Below, in pieces: positions 38,210 to 51,364 of a stretch of DNA of 64,000 nt. A program made the position numbers and the translations under genes. Below the pieces are notes generated by a model. The model ran no database searches and was not told the DNA's origin. It worked only from the letters and a program-made list of their open reading frames with translations. The DNA is taken from NCBI RefSeq assembly GCF_014529535.1, contig NC_050735.1, positions 5,033,739 through 5,097,738 on the forward strand. The letters are read 5' to 3'. The stretch comes from Bradysia coprophila. Its lineage: Eukaryota > Arthropoda > Insecta > Diptera > Sciaridae. Positions within the stretch are counted from its first letter, which is position 1; the number at the start of each line of letters is the position of its first letter.

Positions 38210-38885
38210 GCTGGGTAGAAAGAGCATTCACTAGATGGTCTATTATTTGGTATTGAATTTTTCTAAAAGCATTTTTCGCTGATAGCTTTGCATAACATGC
38301 GAAAATCGATGCAATAATAGTCAGTATGTGAAAGAGTGAAGCTAATTTCTTTTGTAACAGTTAAAACTCATCAAACAAAAAACTCGTAAAAGTTGTAAAA
38401 AAGGGTATCAAAGGTTTCCTGGAACCATTATAAAAGCTTTGAACATATTTCGAAAAAAATGCAAAAATTTCCATTTAAAAGCAAAATTGAATTAAGCTTT
38501 GTATCTGTAGTCACATGTAATGTATGCACATAATGTTTTCTATCGAAACCTATCCCATGATGCACTTTACATCTATGACATAATGAAAAAGAGATTATAA
38601 ATCGAAATGTAGGCAACACTCAAAGTTGAAACTCAATCGAAGGTATAATGCACATGCAAATCGTTGCTGCTTCATTCGAACGTTATGTCATCTTTGAAAA
38701 AAAAAATCGATGCAATACCTAACTTACCATCAGATATTAGAACGAGGCATGAAATGAAAATGATCTAAAATAAATAACTACTCATCACTTATTAATAACT
38801 AACCGAATAAAGAATTAAAGAGTTCTGATTCATTTCTCATTTCAATAAAAATATGGACTCATGATATTGGTAAAATTCAAAAAAA
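38210..38885 (+). repeat. Segmental duplication, proximal copy
   Basis: It shares ordered blocks with 41690-42350, including AGTATGTGAAAGAGTGAA (AGTATGTAAAGAGTGAA in the other copy), GTATCAAAGGTTTCCTGGAA, AAAAGCTTTGAAC, AATTTCCATTTAAA, GAATTAAGCTTT, ATCGCATGATG-like and GAACTGATGACT. Identity is moderate with many small indels. No ORF is conserved between the copies, so it is probably an old transposon or noncoding duplication. Confidence 0.65.
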
Positions 38886-41689
38886 AAGAAAATTGAACTG
38901 ATGACTTACATTCAATCATTGTTGTGGAAACAATAAGATGTAATCGATAAAGTTAATACGACTAGATTAGAAAATTCTCAGTAAGTCGCAATATTATCGG
39001 TAAGTGCAGCAATCAGTATCGGCAATCAGTTCGATCTTGAGCTATGTCAATCAAAAATTCAGTTCCACATGACACGCAGAAACGTCAATAGATATTTTCA
39101 GTTTATTATCACATACGAAAGGATGTGCTAAACAATAAAATTCCGTTATTTATAGGTCATAATTTAAAAAAAAAATACAAAAAGCTAGCCAAGTCATCGT
39201 TCAACGTTTGCAAAGATAATAGCAGATCGAGGGGGACGTGATGACGAAAAATCGTGCCTCACCTATTTGATATTTACTTGCCATTTAACGCAATTTTCAG
39301 TGTATTCACACGTCATAATTTTGAATGTTAATTCTGTCGCACCATAGGATTCTATAGGTGAGTGCAAAGTTCGTGAAAAATAACTAAAAAATGCTTGAAA
39401 AATAGACCATTCAAAATCTTGAACATTTTTAACATAAAATTTATGTACGTCAAACATAAGTGGTACCCAAAAATAGAGTCCTGAAACTTGACAGTGTATC
39501 ACACAACTGTAAACCAAACTTTTCATACAAAATAGTACTCTAATTGGTAGCTATCGGCTTCACTCTTTAAGTGCGTTGGTATGAGCCATTTGTAGCGCAG
39601 TGAACTTAGTATGTCCTGAACTACTTTATTTTTCCCGTGGTAAATGCGTTTCAGAATTTAAATTTTGGGTAAATCAGTGAATGAACAAATGGATTGAACC
39701 AGTACTTCAAGCATGGTTGGTTCTCTAAACAGGGTACTAAAACTGAACAGTGTATCAAACAAGTTTTAGCACTCAAAAAACCGTCTGTTAACAACATGTA
39801 CCATGCCTATTAAGCCGGACAATACGACCTTTTGCTACAAATTAGTAGGAAGCAGAACATTATTTAAAAGTAATTTCTATGTTTAAACAAATGAAGTAAA
39901 AGATTTTTCAGTTCAACAATAGATAAGTGTATCGCGATTAAATGAAATCCCTTATTCCCTTATAAGTCGGAACGCTTATATTATACCTAACTGATACAGA
40001 CAGTAAACTCATCGAGATAAAATAGCATTAAAACCTTTACATACAGTACTTTACTTCACGTTCAAGTTCAAGTTTTTTTTTCTGAACACGCAAACTGATT
40101 GGGTACAAAAAGCTGTCTGTCGGTCGTTAAATGAAATCATATGAGTGAGAACTGAGAACACGTTTTCTAAATTAAAGTATTTAACAAAGACGCTGAATTT
40201 CGCACATCATAAACGCGACTATCATCATTATATCAAATTTGACCTTAACCATGACCTATTTCTGGCGTCACAGAGAAATTCTTAAAAATAATCAAACGGC
40301 CAATGTTAAATATAAATTGAAGAAAACGAACAACATTTCCGTCAGACAAATTTCTACTTGTAATTTTCTGAATAATTATTGTGCTCATATTAATCAAAAT
40401 CATCAATTGATTTGAATTGAAATTGGCAAACTTTTTTATTCGCTTTTAAGCGTATATTATGGTACACTTAAAAAATGTGAACCCGGGCCTCATAATCATA
40501 TATATTTAAATTTCACACAACCGTCAATTTTGCCTATATGGAATGACAAATATTTAAATTATTTTAAATTGTGGCTTCGCTTCAGTTTATTTTTAAATAT
40601 AAAAAGAACAAAAAAAAACTTGGCGCGCAGAATGTCAACAAGAAGCTATGTGTATAGCGTATACATCAAACGTGGAAAGCGGGTTTACTCGTTTATTACA
40701 CATTGTATATAAAAATGTAGCATCTATATGGCACACATTTATCTGCGACGTTGATTTCTGTATTCATCTTTTATAATGAGTGCTCTAGCTAAAAAAGCTG
40801 TGATGATAGTAGTTAATAACGGCGCCAATGACCAATCACTGGTGGTCTCAATTAAATACAATTCATCTCTATAATTTAAAATGAATTTATTTATAATATT
40901 GGCAAATATGTAAAGCAATTTTCGCAACGCTGTTGTTTATTCAATATTATCATTAGTAAGTATATTGATAGTGTATAACAGAGAGCAATAGAACACTACA
41001 ATGAACAGGGGTTATGTCGAGGGTCTTATGCAATATTTACACTGATTGCTGACGTCTTTTACACTTTAATTGGCGTCATATGTCAATTATTTGTAGTGAC
41101 ACAGTTCCACTGAAACTTGTTGTTAGATTACTCTGTACGTCATGCAATGTGTTTAAAATTAGCAATTTCCCTGTTAATGGTGTTAATGGTGCTGTCTTAA
41201 TGGTGTTTCTTCCGCACTAGATATGAGATATAACACGAGCGATGTGCTGATACGAGCGAAGCGAGTTGGGCGACACATCATGTGCGCAAAACACCCACGT
41301 AATAGGAACATGATTTTATCTACTTCTTCTTCCTCGCTTTATTTTCGCTTACGACTTAGTATGGAAAAACTATCATGTTTTCTAACTTTCAGGGTAAGTG
41401 TTACTCATTGATCGTGTTACGGGTCTCGCATTTGAAATTTTGTTCTTTGTGATATGCGCTCTTTTCCACATAATTCCACTTATAATATAATGAAGTTAGA
41501 AATGAGCATCGTTTGATTGAAGAATTACATATAAAAAGCGATATTCATGTGTAATTAAAATTTCATCATGAAATACCTATACATCTGGAATACAAAAGGA
41601 ACTCGTGAGGCCAGTGTCCACTTACGCTTAAATAATGTTTCAGTTTCTGTCTCTGGAATTCATTTGTAATATAAAAGTTTCAAAGATAG

Positions 41690-42350
41690 ATGGTCTATAA
41701 ATTTGGAATTGAATTTGTGATCACCGTATGGCTTTATAGTCAGTATGTAAAGAGTGAACTGAAGGTAATTTCTTTTGTAAATTAAAATTCATCAAACAAA
41801 AAAAACTCGTAAAAGTTTGTAAAGTATCAAAGGTTTCCTGGAACGACTCTAAAAGCTTTGAACGCATTGAACAAAATGCTAAAATTTCCATTTAAAGCAA
41901 AAATGAATTAAGCTTTTTATCTCTGAGGCACATACATGTAAAATGCATGCACATTCATTTTTAATTGAAATCTATCGCATGATGTACTTGTATGAAACAA
42001 TGAAAGAGAGATTGTGAACGGACAACAGGTACCACTTACAGTGGAAACTTAATCAAAGGTAATAATATGACAAATTGGACAAATTATTTCTGGTTCAAAA
42101 GGTATGTAATACAAAAAACGACCTCATTTTTCGTTGCAAGAGCAAGGCATAGCTTATCATCTCAGATATCACCGTTCAATAAAAATTATCTAAAGTCTAC
42201 CACTCGTCACTTATCAATATCTAACAGAAATAATTAATTTTACTGTGAAACTTACAGTGCTATTGTTTTGTTATGATTCATATCGTTTCTCAATTCAATA
42301 AAAATTGGTTAGATCAGTATTTTAAAATTCGAACTGATGACTCGCTTTAT
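41690..42350 (+). repeat. Segmental duplication, distal copy
   Basis: Direct-orientation partner of 38210-38885, about 3.5 kb away. The matched blocks keep the same order and spacing to within some tens of bases, ending with ATTCGAACTGATGACTCG here and AATTGAACTGATGACTTA in the other copy. Confidence 0.65.
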
Positions 42351-42635
42351 TCATTTTCCTCGATTTTCGCGTCGTCATATGAGATAATACATCGAGTGTC
42401 CAATTACATTTGATTATGCATTGTTCAGTTTTAACACAAATCTATTTCAGTACTTCATTCTTTGCGCTCTAATTTCTGGTGAAATAATTTCACTCTAGAA
42501 AAATATCCATTTCATGCCACAGGACAAAATTTCAGAATTTTCTACAAATCGCGAAATTGCTTAAAATTTACACAACATATTCCCTCATTACACAACCTTA
42601 GATTCGCCTAGTCGGTTGGCCTGTATATGCGCCGC

Positions 42636-43820
42636 ATTTTTAGACCCGTACGAAGTACTGGGGTCTTATAGGTTTACGCATACGTTTGTAACACGTCGAA
42701 TTAGACTCCCTGAGTAAGGGGAAACCTATTGTGGTTGTCTAGAGATGCCAAATCAGTGAAAAAAAAAAATGTCCGTCTGTCTGTCTGCACGATAACTTGA
42801 GTAAAACGCATCCGATTTTGAAAATTCTTTTTTTTCCCGTTTGGTAATGTCAAAAGACAGGCTAAGTTCGACGATGAGTGATTTTGGATCGACCCCTCCC
42901 GAGCTGTGGCCCAATAAGTGCTTTACGGTTTTTCGAAGATATCTCCGGACATTCAAACGTTACACTTGTAAGTGATACGTCAAATAAAAGGTATTTACAA
43001 TACCGATCGACAAAAAAAAAGTTTATGGAAATCGGATGACCGACTCGTGAGTTAGACCCCTTGGTGTGAAACAGGCACAGGTCGTCTGTTTTAGCAGTTT
43101 ATTAGATAGGTATTGACCGTACCAAACAGGGAAAAAAAAGTTTTTGAAATTATGTTCTCCGGAGCGTGAGCTAGGTCTCTTGGAGTGAGCTCTTATCTGG
43201 CTACTCGGCCGTACAGTGAACGTGGAGTATTTTGTCAATATCTCGAGTAAATTTTGACCGAATTTCATGAATTTTTTTTGTTTGAAAGATATTAACGAAT
43301 GTAAAGCGTCGGTAAAATTTCCGGTCTACTAACAAAATGGCTGCCGGTGGCCATATTGGATTTTAATAAAAGTGATATATCTTGGGAAAAATGGTACTTA
43401 GAGAGTTTCTGTTAACATGGAAATAATTTGTTATGTGTGTGGGGTGTTTCAGGCATTCCATATATGGACTTCTATATATACCTATATTCACCTATATTGA
43501 GCTATATACAGGCATATAGAGCTATATAATAGCATATTCATCTGTGAAATGTTTATTTATAGGAAAATATAGGTAAATATAGCGGTATATAGCTGTTTAA
43601 ATAGGAATTTATGAAAGTTGACTTCGTACGGGGCTGTCTATATTGCCTCCGGCAATTTATTTGTATATGCTAACAAGGCAAAGAAAGATAATGTAAGTGA
43701 TTTTAAAGGGCGAATAGCTTTTCAGTAGAGAATGAAGTAAAAAAAATGAAGAGTTTCACAGTAAAGGCTTTTGATACGAATAGGTGTTTCGTACGGGTCG
43801 GCGTTAGCTATGTTTTTATA
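42636..43820 (+). mobile_element. 1.16-kb non-autonomous element, copy 1
   Basis: Nearly the whole interval repeats at 57339-58525. The left end reads ATTTTTAGACCCGTACGAAG and near the right end TTCGTACGGGTC forms a 12-bp inverted match to GACCCGTACGAA. Inside are GACTCCCTGAGTAAGGGG, a CTGTCTGTCTG stretch, the CGATAACTTGAGTAAAACGC block, and an AT-rich array of short TATAGCTATATA-type repeats at about 43460-43600. No long ORF is present, so it depends on another element for movement. Confidence 0.8.
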
Positions 43821-44055
43821 GTACTTCAATCTCACTGGACTATTTTTTTGTGTAACAACTTCACATTGATTCATTCCCATGAAATGTCACAGCAGTGAAG
43901 TTTGTTCATGAAAAAATAATTCAGTGACAGCAGTTTTTTTTATGAAGAAAAATACTAAATTGTATTAGATTTTACACTTACTTTCTAAACTCCATTCTCC
44001 TATAGAATAGAGCATGTTGCGTGTTGCATGTTGTACTCAAAACTACAAATTCAGC

Positions 44056-44197
44056 TACAGATCATCTACTTCAAGAACGTTTCAAATGCCATCCACGTAA
44101 AAAAAGATCATTCAAATGAATGAATGAATGAAACCTTTAATAAAACTAAAGTGAGGTCATGTCTGAAAATACTGTAACCTGAAGATGATCGATCTAT
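44056..44197 (-). repeat. MITE family, copy C
   Basis: Reverse orientation relative to copies A, B and D. It contains CAGTATTTTCAGACATGACC and TCATTCATTCATTC on the minus strand, and has GAAGATGATCGATCTA at its right edge. The left end is partly degraded (TACAGATCATCTACTTCAAG). Confidence 0.65.
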
Positions 44198-44262
44198 AGA
44201 AAAATTGATGACAAGTAGGTATTATTCAAAAAATCTATTACATTTCAAATAGCATTTTCCTA

Positions 44263-44425
44263 TAGATCATCTTCAAGATACGGTACTTTCAGACGTAACC
44301 TCACTTAAGTCTCGTTAAATGTTTCGTTCATTTCATTCATTTGTATGAGTTTTTTTACCGTTTATGGCATTTCAAACCAAGGCTGTATACAGCCTTAATT
44401 TCAAAAAGGCCTTGAAGATGATCTA
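44263..44425 (+). repeat. MITE family, copy D
   Basis: It starts TAGATCATCTTCAAGATACG and ends GGCCTTGAAGATGATCTA. The interior shows GTACTTTCAGACGTAACCTC and ATTTGTATGAGTTTTTTT. It contains a small extra palindrome, GGCTGTATACAGCC, not seen in the other copies. Confidence 0.75.
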
Positions 44426-44499
44426 CATATAATTGGTATATGTTTATAAGAAGCAACAACAGCAAGAGCGCAAAAAGGAGAAAAATGGCATCTAGACAT

Positions 44500-44685
44500 T
44501 CAATAAAAAATAGAATCTGCTTAAGGCCAACACACACTAGCATCTAGTGTCATTGGGAATACGATATTTCTATTGTTTAAATCACCTAAAATCTGTTAAA
44601 ACCGGTTTCAACAATAGAAATATCATATTCCCAACTGACACTAGATGCTAGTGTGTGTTGGCCCTAAGCAGATTCTATTTTTTAT
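44500..44685. repeat. Inverted repeat of about 185 bp
   Basis: The left arm includes AAAAAATAGAATCTGCTTA, GGCCAACACACACTAGCATC and CAATAGAAATATCGTATTCC in complement. The right arm repeats them in reverse (ATATTTCTATTG-type pair, GATGCTAGTGTGTGTTGGCC, AGCAGATTCTATTTTTTA). The loop is centred at about 44590. It is a fold-back element with no ORF. Confidence 0.8.
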
Positions 44686-45183
44686 GCACTCGTGCAACTG
44701 AAATAATCGTCGAATATCGCTTTAGGACTAAACATTTCTACGTCTTATGTGTTACAAAACATAAATAAACTGACTCAAAGCGAGATCATTATTTGATTTA
44801 TAAATTTTCGATTCGGTTCCGTAATTATTTTTAAACGAATTGCTAGTTTATAGTCCTAAACGAAGTAAATAAGGTGTCAATTGGTATAAACAGATATTTG
44901 TTTTGCGGCCATGCCAATACAACGTATGCATCATTTGTATTTCATGATTTATCACGACTATGCAACGTGATTGTATCTTAATACATATCATAGCATATTG
45001 AGAGGGTAAAGGTTAAACTACTTTCACACTTACTAAATATGCTTCAACGGTTTCATTTTTAATCTTACAGTTTCTACATTTACATTACCAAGTACATTAC
45101 GTATTTTATGCATGGCTGTGTATAATGTAACTTCTTTTTTTTAAGCTTTTTTATTTGTTTGAAAGAACAAATACAGTAAAATC

Positions 45184-45551
45184 TAGGCATGGGCGATAAT
45201 GATAATGATCATCGATAATTATCGATTATCGATAATCGATAATTATCGACTTTTTTTATCGAAAATTATCAAAAAAATATCGATAATCGATAATTATTGA
45301 TATTTTGATAATTATCAAGATATCGATAATTCGATATTTCGGTCAGAAAATCCGATATTTATCAATATATTCCGATATATCGATATATTATCATGAATTT
45401 TCAGATAAACATCAAAATATCGATATTTTGATAATTATCGAATTTCGATATTTTGATAATTATTAAATTTTCGATAACGATATGATTAATCGATTATCGA
45501 TAATTCTTTTCGATTGATATTATCGATAATTTTGAACGTCTCCCATCCCTA
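45184..45551. mobile_element. hAT-type MITE with palindromic TATCGATA interior
   Basis: The ends TAGGCATGGGCGA and (complement) TAGGGATGGGAGA form a 13-bp imperfect inverted repeat. An exact 8-bp duplication, GTAAAATC, flanks the element on both sides (45176-45183 and 45552-45559), the size typical of hAT insertions. Almost all of the 368 bp is made of overlapping ATCGATAATTATCGAT-type units in both orientations. No ORF is present. Confidence 0.85.
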
Positions 45552-47882
45552 GTAAAATCTTAAAACTATGATAACGGACAAAATCCTACTGCTTTATGTT
45601 GAACCAGTTCAAGCATAGCAAATGATCGTTGGTAAAAGAATCACTTCGACGGCAAAATCTCCGAAAATTAAAAACGTCAAAAAGGAAACTGGTAGCGACG
45701 ATCAAATAAATTTAAAGAAGATTAAGCTAACAACTCACGAGCGCAGTCCGTAACTTCTAAATCTTACCATCAAGCGGTTTATGTTGGAATTGATGGTCTT
45801 CCTGCACTTGCTAATACCTTTCAATTGGTTGCTTGATCATTAGTTATGTCGAATTCTGTCCACATTCAATTTCGATTGGAACGCTTGTATGACTTTTCGT
45901 AATGCCGATTTCCCGTAAACATATATATCAAACTTTTACAGGAGAGGAAAAAAATAGAAAAGTCGCGTTGCTCTATTGACGTGCACACATTCAAATAAAA
46001 GCATTTCCGACAAAAATTCGATATTTAAATTGACGGACAATATAATTTGAGATTTAATGTGTCACTTTAGAGTATGACTATCTTGACAACATAAACGTTA
46101 GATTATTAAAACTCCAACGATTCCAACGTAATTTTGTTGTAAATTTTTACAAATTTGTATGGCTCAATCACCTCATAACGTATTACAGGGACTCTTTAAA
46201 CTAAACACATTACTTAAGGAAATTGAACACTGTTATTGCTCAGCGACAAACCACCAAATTATTTAAAAAATTTGATTTGCAGGTCACACCAACGCACTTC
46301 AAGCAAGTGCTTTTAATGACAGTCCAGTTTCAGTTTTCTATTTAGAGTACAACTGATGCTTGAAGTGCCATGTGTGTGCAATGTTTATAGAAATTTATTT
46401 CACTTTACAATTTCATCGGAGAACTTGTCGCAAATTCTGTTCAGGACAGTAATTAATGCACACATGGTACTGTCTAATGTTTAAAATATAAACTTAATCA
46501 CTTTGTTCTACGCAAAATATAAACAATTTGCGACGCTGATTTGTTTCAAGAATAAAATGTGTCGAACTTATGTGGAATTTGGATGTAAAATGGGTGCAAA
46601 AGACTGTACCAAATGGGGGTTACGATGAGAGAGAAGGAAATATAGTTCAGCCCACGTATATTAACTTGCTTGTGTCTAAATATTATACGCAAAAGTACCG
46701 CAGGGCAAGTTATAATTAACTTAGTCTTTGCATTTCACTGGCTCTGATCATTAGAGATAGTTCGTAACTAGTGTTAAAAGATCGCGACTTCATCCCGACG
46801 TCATTTAGGAAAAACGTTGTTCCTAACCTATGCTAAAAGCTTTTTTTGAGCACTTTTGATTCCGGAACTCGCCTCCGGCTCATTTCACGTGAACACACTT
46901 ATTTTCATTCGTGAATTTTTGACATTGCCCTCAAGGCCAGTTAAATTGACTTAAATTCACTCTCCATTACCAGTCTATTTCGGGAACTTATAAAATATTT
47001 AATCTTTCCGGTTCCGCCTCTTTTCTATTGTTTAAACGAACTATCACTTAAGATTAATATGTTACTGAATGTTACGATGAGGGAGAGGGAAATATTGTTC
47101 GGTCCAATTAGATTATCTGCCTTGAAGGATGTGTCAACTATGAAAGTATTCAATGACAAGTGCTTGAAGCCAACTTATAATTAACTGATATTCGATATTT
47201 TCGCTAATCTATTTTTTGTAAATAATAGCAGTCTATTGAACTGCAAAAACCTGTTTATTGATCTATTAATAAACGGAAAGGTTAACTGCGTAAGAGGTGA
47301 CCATTTATAGAGAATGAAAATGTCGAGTCGATGAACGTTTTGTTCGAAGTGTTATCCAGACAAATTTGATTCCTTTTCTTTTTTAAGCGAAGCGAATGTA
47401 CTGTTTGTTTTGTTAAGATATATGAGTAAATAAATAAATAACTGATGCTAATCTCGTGCTAATCGGCACCTAAGAATTTCATGGACAAGCTCGATTATAT
47501 CTTTATACGTTTGAGTTGGATACTCTAAAGGATTTTGGATTTACCTCCAAAACGGCATCAACGGCAGCTCATCTAATGTCAAGGCCCACTATGTGTACAA
47601 AATAAAAAAGAAGAAAGAAGTCAATGACAGACATAACAATAACCAGGAAAATATTTTTTTTTGATTTCACTACTTTCGAAATTTTCCACAAAATTTGCGT
47701 TTTACTGTTTGGAATGCATCGGACGAATGTCTTTTTGCGTTGAACAAAATTGATTCGAATCTAATCGGGGTCAAATCAAGTGTTGTAATTGCATTGGCTT
47801 TCGATTAAAACTAAAGATTTGGGTGTTTGCTAAATTTTCCATATTTTGCCAGAGGCAAAATAATATTGTGCTCGGACTCGAA

Positions 47883-49455
<1,573 letters not shown>

Positions 49456-49524
49456 AAGAAAATTTGCTATACACTGATCGCACTGATTTATATTACAATT
49501 TTGAGAGCCGCATTTTTTGCTGTT

Positions 49525-49610
49525 TTGCCCGCATTTTCTCGATTTATTTTTATTGTGGTCGATGTTTGGAGACAATTTATGGAAAACCAATAAAAGACTC
49601 TTTTTCGTAT
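49525..49610. promoter_or_regulatory. Overlapping convergent polyadenylation signals of BTBD10 and TAF11
   Basis: The plus strand has AATAAA at 49589-49594, 134 nt past the BTBD10 stop. The minus strand has AATAAA at 49543-49548 and 49549-49554, about 75-85 nt past the TAF11 stop (49629). Using these signals, the two mRNAs would overlap by about 80-100 nt at their 3' ends. Confidence 0.55.
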
Positions 49611-49628
49611 ACACGTCTAATGAGTTCA

Positions 49629-50331
49629 TTAATTTAATCGAAAGAATTGTTTGTGTGCCCGGCCCGGAATATTACCACGAGCACGCAAAATTCGGACAGC
49701 CTCACGTAAATACTTCGGTTGCAATGCACCGCTATCACCAGCTCGTTCCATTACGTCCAATGCTTCCTCGACCACCTCACCGGCAAATACTTTCGCTATA
49801 CCAGACATGGCAATGACGACATTCTGTGACACGGAGCAACCAGTTATGGTCTGCATTAGACGCTTTACAGCAGCTTTTGGAAAGGCGGATCTTCGAAACA
49901 TTTCGTAGCGGTCGAGTTGCTCTTCCGTAAAATTTGACACCAATACCCTGAGAGGTGAAACAGTTGTCAAATAAACATGGATCGATCTTAGTGTATTATC
50001 ACAGCACTGCTTCTGTGTTTATGCTTGGAGCAGTGCTGCGGTGCTATCATTGTCGTTATACTCACTGCATCTTTTCCCGTTCTTCCTCTTCGATTTCCTT
50101 TTTGCTGCGATAATCTTTTCTGCGATGGTTGTCATTGTCACAATTGTCTTGCGAACTGAGCGAACGGCGAAAGTCCATTTTCATTTCTTTATCCTCATCT
50201 TTGTCCTCCTGGCTATCGAGCATATCGTCGTCATCATTATTGTCTTCAGCTTCGGACTTTTCATTTGGTTTTGTGAAATTTCGCGAATCCAGATCCGAGT
50301 CGTCGAAACTGCTGTCCAATATATTTTCCAT
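49629..50331 (-). CDS. TAF11: TFIID subunit 11 (TAF11, TAFII28), 194 aa
   Basis: Exon 1 is 50331-50066, exon 2 is 49947-49629, joined across a 118-bp intron (CA|GTGAGT donor, CCTCTCAG acceptor; CA plus G gives Gln). The start is the ATG of [13 protein letters not shown]; upstream codons in frame lack an ATG. Residues 1-88 are very acidic (runs of D and E). The C-terminal TAFII28 histone fold begins at [20 protein letters not shown] and includes [49 protein letters not shown] and [17 protein letters not shown]. In TFIID, TAF11 pairs with TAF13 through this fold and contacts TBP/TFIIA at the promoter. Length is close to the usual metazoan size. Confidence 0.95.
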
Positions 50332-50571
50332 GATTTCGGGCGACTGAATGGTAAACAAAAATCACAAACCTATCAAACTGAATGCTCTTCTTTATATTGT
50401 AACAACGTGTGGTACGGTTCACAATATTCCATACGGTCTGTCGTCTGTGGTTTCGTGCACTTTTTTTAATTGTAGCAGAGATAAATATGATTATTGCAGC
50501 TGACATGTCGACTCTGCGAGGCAGATAATGCATGTTTGATACTGACCATGCAAACTGCGAAAGGTTCAGAA

Positions 50572-50830
50572 CAGGTCAGGTCAGGTCGAATTTTACTTAT
50601 TGAATTTACCAAAAACTTGATTCCACCTGAACCTGATTTGATACATTTCGACCTGACCTGAAATATAGAAACTAGGTCGACCTGTAAGGTCAGGTTCTAG
50701 GTCGACCTGATATTCGTATAATTTTTATGAAAATTTCTAAAAAATGCTGATCTGACCTAAGAGTAATTATAATTACTCTAAGGGTCTGACAGATTTCAAA
50801 AATGTAGGTGCAGGTCAGCTTTTCTAATTT
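50572..50830. repeat. Cluster of AGGTCA/TGACCT hexamers
   Basis: AGGTCA or AGGTCG and their complements occur about ten times: CAGGTCAGGTCAGGTCG at 50573, ACCTGAACCTGA at about 50626, CGACCTGACCTGA at 50649, AGGTCGACCTG at 50674, AAGGTCAGG at 50687, AGGTCGACCTGA at 50699, TGACCT at 50753 and CAGGTCAG at 50811. A 24-bp palindrome around GAGTAATTATAATTACTC sits at about 50760-50783. AGGTCA is the nuclear-receptor half-site, but degenerate repeat DNA would look the same. Confidence 0.5.
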
Positions 50831-50918
50831 GTGCCTTGAAATTTAAGATATGGTATTTTGACCGCAATCGACCTATTCCGAGCCCTTACAGCCCAGCTGT
50901 TCTTCACAGGCAGTTGCC

Positions 50919-51115
50919 GACTTCTTGAAGGAACGGCGAGTTTTTGAAGAAACGACGACCAGTCAATTCTTCAGGAACTCGCCGTTTCTTCAGGAAGTCG
51001 TCTTTCGTATCCGTTTTGTAATAAGGATATTCCCTTTATAAAATGTTAAAGAAGTTTAGAAATTGCGAGAATAATCGGCGATTTCCTAAAGATACGGCGA
51101 GTTCCTGAAGAAATG
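50919..51115. repeat. Hairpin with 33-nt arms plus a third copy of the arm
   Basis: GACTTCTTGAAGGAACGGCG at 50919 begins an arm whose complement ends at 50999 (GCCGTTTCTTCAGGAAGTC), with about four mismatches in 33 and a 15-nt loop. A third copy, ATTTCCTAAAGATACGGCG then AGTTCCTGAAGAA, lies at 51080-51113. It falls between TAF11 and the protease-homologue gene and has no coding content. Confidence 0.7.
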
Positions 51116-51314
51116 TTGACTGCCGAGTGTCGAGTGCCGGGAAATTAAGTTTTTTTTTACAAAATACTGAGCTGCACCCTCAGAAGAATGCCAAAAACAC
51201 CAACTTCGTCTATGAATGGTCCCGTTTATTTATAGATTAAAATATATTCCCATAGAATTAATCAGAATTTTAGCCTCTACCCCGCTGAAAAGCTATATTT
51301 CCTCAGAAAGTAAA

Positions 51315-51320
51315 TTTATT
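51315..51320 (-). terminator. Polyadenylation signal of the protease-homologue gene
   Basis: AATAAA on the minus strand, 45-50 nt past the stop codon at 51365-51367. A further GTTTATTTT-rich stretch lies between them. Confidence 0.55.
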
Positions 51321-51364
51321 TCGTAATTTCTTACAAATAAACCAAAATAAACTCTTTGCAGCCG

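Larger units (their letters stand above)
34800..47800. other. 13-kb gene-free, repeat-rich interval
   Basis: No coding gene was supported. The interval contains the fold-back trio at 35.4-37.8 kb, MITEs at 36.6 and 44.0-44.4 kb, a diverged duplication (38.2-38.9 against 41.7-42.35 kb), the 1.16-kb element at 42.6-43.8 kb, an inverted repeat at 44.5-44.7 kb, the TATCGATA element at 45.2-45.55 kb, and a short duplicated block (TACGATGAGGGAGAGGGAAA-like, about 46622 and 47073, each ending near CTTATAATTAACT). The rest is AT-rich and featureless. Confidence 0.55.
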
